Source: CAZDAW01 sp964503685 (GTDB lineage: Bacteria > Chloroflexota > Anaerolineae > Anaerolineales > Anaerolineaceae). Taken from it: 7,817 nt of DNA. Each line of letters begins with the position of its first letter. Position 1 is the first letter of the stretch. A program made the translations under genes and the position numbers. Positions 5,214 through 7,817 of the stretch are shown here, in pieces. A model generated the notes under the pieces. That model had not been told where the DNA came from, ran no database searches, and was given only the letters and a program-made list of their open reading frames with translations. The stretch lies in NCBI GenBank assembly GCA_964503685.1, contig CAZDAW010000130.1, forward strand, positions 1-7,817, in the 5' to 3' direction.

Positions 5214-6431
5214 ATGAACACCATTGAAGAAAACAACAAGCTCTCTGCATTGGAATCTGTCAACAGCACCTCAAATGAGATAAACCGTGAAGAAACATTC
5301 CATACGGTAGAAGTGGTTACACTGGCCGCGGCGCATGGCGCTCACGATACATATTTTTCATTTCTCCCGACCATCCTTCCCTTGCTAATCCAAAATCTTT
5401 CACTCAACACCACCCAGGCAGGTTTACTTTCCGCAGCCAGTCAGATTCCTAATCTTTTACAGCCATTGATTGGTCACCTGGCAGATCGCAAAGATTTAAA
5501 ACTGTTGGTTATCCTGGCGCCCACGCTTTCAGGAATTCTCATCACTCTGGTTGGCGTAGCGCCAAATTTTGGCGCCGCAGCCTTATTATTACTGCTGGCG
5601 GGTTTCAGCACAGCCGGATTTCATTCTATCGCGCCTGCCATGGCTGGCGCTCGGGCGGGTCATAAAGTAGGGCGTGGTATGGGATTCTTTATGGTTGGAG
5701 GCGAATTAGGATTTGGTATTGGCCCTCTGATCGTTGTTGCAACGATTGGTTTCTTAACTTTGGAGGGTTTACCCTGGCTAATGACATTAGGTATGTTGGC
5801 CTCTGTCATCCTATATTTCCGCTTAAAAGATACCTCCACTGTTCGTCAATCTCAGATCGAGCCCAGCTTACCGGTCCGGCAAGCGTTGGGGCAAATGAGC
5901 CATTTAGTCCTGCCTATCATTGCTATCACTTTTATCACTGGTTTCTTAAACGCTAATTTTGTCAACTATTTACCTACTTTTATGTCCAGCGAGGGCGCGA
6001 CATTCGCGCTGGCAGGCGTCTCTTTGTCGATTGTAGAATTGGGTGGAAGCGCCGGCGTTCTGCTGATGGGACTTTTCAGCGACCGGTTGGGTCACCGTAA
6101 TGTGGCGTTAATTGGAATACTGGCTTCAATCGCTTTTTCACTGGGTTTTCTTTTCGTACACGGTTGGTTACAAATCATTATGCTAATTGGAACAGGATTA
6201 TGCGCCTTTGTTGCCAATCCGGCATTCCTCGCCATATTGCAAACTCGATTCGCCAGTAACCGTTCTCTGACGAATGGTATCTATATGTCCAGCAGTTTTA
6301 TTGCGCGTTCAATCGTTGTAGTGATCGTTGGGGTGCTGGCAGACAACTTTGGGATGCGCCCGGTATTTATTGGCGGGAGTTTATTTGGTCTGCTCTCAAT
6401 CCCATTTATATTCATGCTGCCAAAGAAATAA
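5214..6431 (+). CDS. MFS transporter, fosmidomycin-resistance (Fsr)-like
   Basis: This 405-residue inner-membrane transporter has the length and alternating hydrophobic segments of a 12-helix major facilitator. After a hydrophilic 30-residue N-terminal tail, the first helix carries AAAHGAHDTYFSFLPTILP, which resembles the start of Fsr-type exporters. MFS motif A appears as GHLADRKDLK (87-96), with the degenerate second-half counterpart GLFSDRLGHRN (286-296). AGFSTAGFHSIAPAMAG (129-145) is also Fsr-like. The family contains proton-driven drug exporters, but many members have unknown substrates, so a resistance role is not established. The ATG at 5214 follows AAGG (5203-5206) at a suitable spacing and its own TATAAT (5184-5189). 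The 81-base gap from the oxidoreductase gene and the separate promoter argue for independent expression, with read-through possible. Confidence 0.9.
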   Translation: MNTIEENNKLSALESVNSTSNEINREETFHTVEVVTLAAAHGAHDTYFSFLPTILPLLIQNLSLNTTQAGLLSAASQIPNLLQPLIGHLADRKDLKLLVILAPTLSGILITLVGVAPNFGAAALLLLLAGFSTAGFHSIAPAMAGARAGHKVGRGMGFFMVGGELGFGIGPLIVVATIGFLTLEGLPWLMTLGMLASVILYFRLKDTSTVRQSQIEPSLPVRQALGQMSHLVLPIIAITFITGFLNANFVNYLPTFMSSEGATFALAGVSLSIVELGGSAGVLLMGLFSDRLGHRNVALIGILASIAFSLGFLFVHGWLQIIMLIGTGLCAFVANPAFLAILQTRFASNRSLTNGIYMSSSFIARSIVVVIVGVLADNFGMRPVFIGGSLFGLLSIPFIFMLPKK

Positions 6432-6469
6432 ACATTTTGGCCATTTCTCACCCAGCATAAAATACACAG

Positions 6470-6475
6470 TATAAT
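6470..6475 (+). promoter_or_regulatory. -10 box placed for leaderless transcription of the flavoprotein gene
   Basis: TATAAT ends six bases before the ATG at 6482. The normal distance from -10 to transcription start would place +1 at, or within a base or two of, the A of the ATG. No Shine-Dalgarno sequence precedes this ATG, and no later start preserves the N-terminal FAD-binding motif. A good -35 is not visible (CTCACC at 17-base spacing). A longer read-through transcript from the MFS gene, 50 bases upstream, is the alternative. Confidence 0.55.
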
Positions 6476-6481
6476 GACGAT

Positions 6482-7699
6482 ATGTCAATCGCAGTGATCG
6501 GCGCGGGTCCTTCAGGTATGGCAGCGGCTCTTCAGGCTGCCTGGCATGGCGCGCTGGTCGTTTTGTTTGAACGAAACTTAATCGCCGGACGGAAATTGCT
6601 CGTGACAGGCAGCGGGCATTGCAACATCACCAATGATGCGGTTTCGGGGGAAAAATATGCCTGCGCGGATTCTGCCTGGATGAATACCTTACTTCAACAT
6701 TTCGGCGTTCAGAATCTGATATCGATGTTGCGAGATATTGGCATCCCAACCTATAAGACATCAGATGGCTGGTATTACCCCCTATCGAATTCAGCGCAAT
6801 CCGTTGTGGATGCATTTGCAAACGCGTTATTGATGGCCGGCGTGACCTTGCATCTTTCGACTGAGGTGACCTCAATAAGATCTGCCCGAAATGGTTTTAT
6901 CATCGGATATAAAAAAGAAGACGAGGATGAGGAGATTTTGTTTAAACAGGTCATTGTTGCTGCTGGCGGCAAGGCTTACCCGACGCTAGGTTCGCGTGGA
7001 GAGTTGTTCCCAATAATCGCGCAGCTTGGACATACATTACTGCCAAAACGTCCTGCACTGGCGCCTGTGGTGGCTGACCTCGGCAGCCTGAGGGCTTTGC
7101 AGGGTATCCGCCTGGATACTGGCGTCACTTTATGGGATGGCAAAAAACAATTAGCAACGGCAGCCGGTAACCTGATTTTTACGCAATGGGGATTGAATGG
7201 GCCAGCCGTTATGGATATCAGCCATCATATATCTGCCCGACCGGATGCAAAGCTTACGTTATCACTCAATTTGCTTGAATTTTATCAGTCTGAATTTGAT
7301 GATTTATTAAACCAAAAACGATCAGAACCGATGCCTGTAAGGGTATTTTTAGGCGCTTTTTTTCCACCCAAAGTCGCATCTTTGTACTTGAAAATAGCCC
7401 ATTTTCCGGAAAACGTTCTCCTAAATCAGGTAGATGATAAGATGCTCGATTTATTGATCGAAAATCTGAAAAACACTCGTTTGCAGGTTAAGGGTGTCCG
7501 CGGCTTTGAATACTGTCAGGTTTCTGCCGGCGGAATCCCTGTAACCGAAGTTAACCCAAAGACATTAGAATCGCGGTTAATTAAAGGGCTTTACCTGACA
7601 GGTGAAACGCTCGATGTCGTTGGACCTTGCGGCGGATATAACCTGCAATATGCGTTTAGCAGCGGTGCGCTGGCTGGTCTGGCAGCAGCGCACCGCTAA
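6482..7699 (+). CDS. BaiN/HI0933-family NAD(P)/FAD-dependent oxidoreductase
   Basis: This 405-residue flavoprotein has the standard length and motifs of the HI0933/YhiN/BaiN family. The N-terminal FAD-binding dinucleotide fold is IAVIGAGPSGMAAA (GxGxxG at 7-12), with Glu30 as the likely ribose ligand. GRKLLVTGSGHCNITN (37-52) is the family signature. VIVAAGGKAYPTLGSRG (157-173) is the second nucleotide-site segment, and GPAVMDIS is at 240-247. The C-terminal block QVSAGGIPVTEV...ESRLIKGLYLTGETLDVVGPCGGYNLQYAFSSGALAG closes the FAD site. The family is widespread and mostly of unknown physiological role; a bile-acid ring reduction has been ascribed to BaiN of a gut clostridium, and nothing here supports that substrate. 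The start at 6482 keeps the whole motif at the extreme N-terminus. It probably uses a leaderless mRNA. Confidence 0.93.
   Translation: MSIAVIGAGPSGMAAALQAAWHGALVVLFERNLIAGRKLLVTGSGHCNITNDAVSGEKYACADSAWMNTLLQHFGVQNLISMLRDIGIPTYKTSDGWYYPLSNSAQSVVDAFANALLMAGVTLHLSTEVTSIRSARNGFIIGYKKEDEDEEILFKQVIVAAGGKAYPTLGSRGELFPIIAQLGHTLLPKRPALAPVVADLGSLRALQGIRLDTGVTLWDGKKQLATAAGNLIFTQWGLNGPAVMDISHHISARPDAKLTLSLNLLEFYQSEFDDLLNQKRSEPMPVRVFLGAFFPPKVASLYLKIAHFPENVLLNQVDDKMLDLLIENLKNTRLQVKGVRGFEYCQVSAGGIPVTEVNPKTLESRLIKGLYLTGETLDVVGPCGGYNLQYAFSSGALAGLAAAHR
7661..7697. repeat. 12-bp perfect inverted repeat at the end of the flavoprotein gene
   Basis: AGCGGTGCGCTG (7661-7672) is perfectly complementary in reverse to CAGCGCACCGCT (7686-7697), with a 13-base loop that can add three more pairs (CTG/CAG) past a bulged G. 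The repeat covers the last codons (SGALAGLAAAHR) and its last base is the first base of the TAA stop. There is no T-run on either strand, so it is not a classic intrinsic terminator. Its place between convergent genes suggests an mRNA 3'-end stabiliser or a bidirectional stop. Confidence 0.6.
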
Positions 7700-7722
7700 T
7701 TGATTGAGGGACGAGTTTTCGC

Positions 7723-7817
7723 TTACTGTTTCTGTTGCTCAAGTTCATCAAGGATTGTAAAAACATATCGGCCTGCCCACTGTGAAGCGCCGCCGCCCAT
7801 GACGCTTGCTCCAGCGC
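7723..7817 (-). CDS. C-terminal fragment of an unrecognised protein (cut by window edge)
   Basis: A minus-strand frame is open from the window edge to TAA (complement of 7723-7725) and ends ...GASVMGGGASQWAGRYVFTI, then LDELEQQKQ. The stop falls 23 bases beyond the stop of the flavoprotein gene, which is normal spacing for convergent genes. The final charged helix looks like a genuine C-terminus. About 31 codons are visible and I do not recognise the family. A second minus-strand frame is also open here but would run back into the flavoprotein gene, so this frame is preferred. Confidence 0.5.
   Translation of the reverse strand, partial: AGASVMGGGASQWAGRYVFTILDELEQQKQ

Noticed and set aside
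5733..5744. Palindromic GTTGCAAC within the MFS gene
   Set aside because: It is an 8-bp match inside coding sequence that lacks the CCGG centre of the operators, and is expected by chance.
6627..6972. Minus-strand open frames inside the flavoprotein gene
   Set aside because: They overlap conserved family motifs of the plus-strand gene and their translations resemble no protein.

Overview
The window reads as ordinary bacterial chromosome of moderate GC content with compact gene spacing. The gene set fits an environmental Gram-positive-like or Chloroflexota-type bacterium: an OmpR-type two-component pair, a LacI-family regulator, a luciferase-like (possibly F420-dependent) oxidoreductase, a fosmidomycin-resistance-like MFS exporter, a BaiN/HI0933 flavoprotein, and a lipoprotein with a Thr/Pro/Ser-rich stalk. 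My best guess is class Anaerolineae of Chloroflexota. That is an inference from gene content and lipoprotein style; no marker gene here proves it.

Left part (1-2704): a minus-strand lipoprotein gene, cut by the window edge, diverges from a plus-strand response regulator/histidine kinase operon. The roughly 260-bp divergent region is rich in candidate control elements. It holds a 14-bp perfect palindrome, a terminator-like hairpin, and 11-bp-pitch direct repeats of the kind OmpR/PhoB regulators bind, with a perfect inverted copy nearer the response-regulator start. The two signalling genes overlap by a base or so and are surely co-transcribed. The lipoprotein is a plausible but unproven target.

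Middle part (2701-5132): a LacI-family regulator has a perfect-consensus sigma70 promoter (TTGACA-17-TATAAT) whose -35 box overlaps the stop codon of the kinase gene. A 14-bp perfect palindrome, TGCAACCGGTTGCA, covers the transcription start. The identical palindrome recurs just after the regulator gene, in front of a 77-codon gene of unknown function with a good ribosome binding site. A strong 12-bp-stem hairpin separates that gene from the luciferase-like oxidoreductase. This is the most coherent unit in the window: an autoregulated repressor that probably also controls the small gene, and possibly the oxidoreductase. No sugar transporter or glycosidase is adjacent, which is unusual for a LacI-family locus.

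Right part (5133-7817): an MFS exporter gene has its own -10 box. The BaiN-like flavoprotein gene has a perfect TATAAT six bases before its ATG, so its mRNA is predicted to be leaderless. The flavoprotein gene ends in a 12-bp inverted repeat and converges on the 3' end of an unrecognised minus-strand gene cut by the window edge. I see no rRNA, tRNA, insertion sequence, CRISPR array or phage gene. I see no clear new multi-gene system. The main interest lies in the regulatory architecture and the two small or partial unknown proteins.
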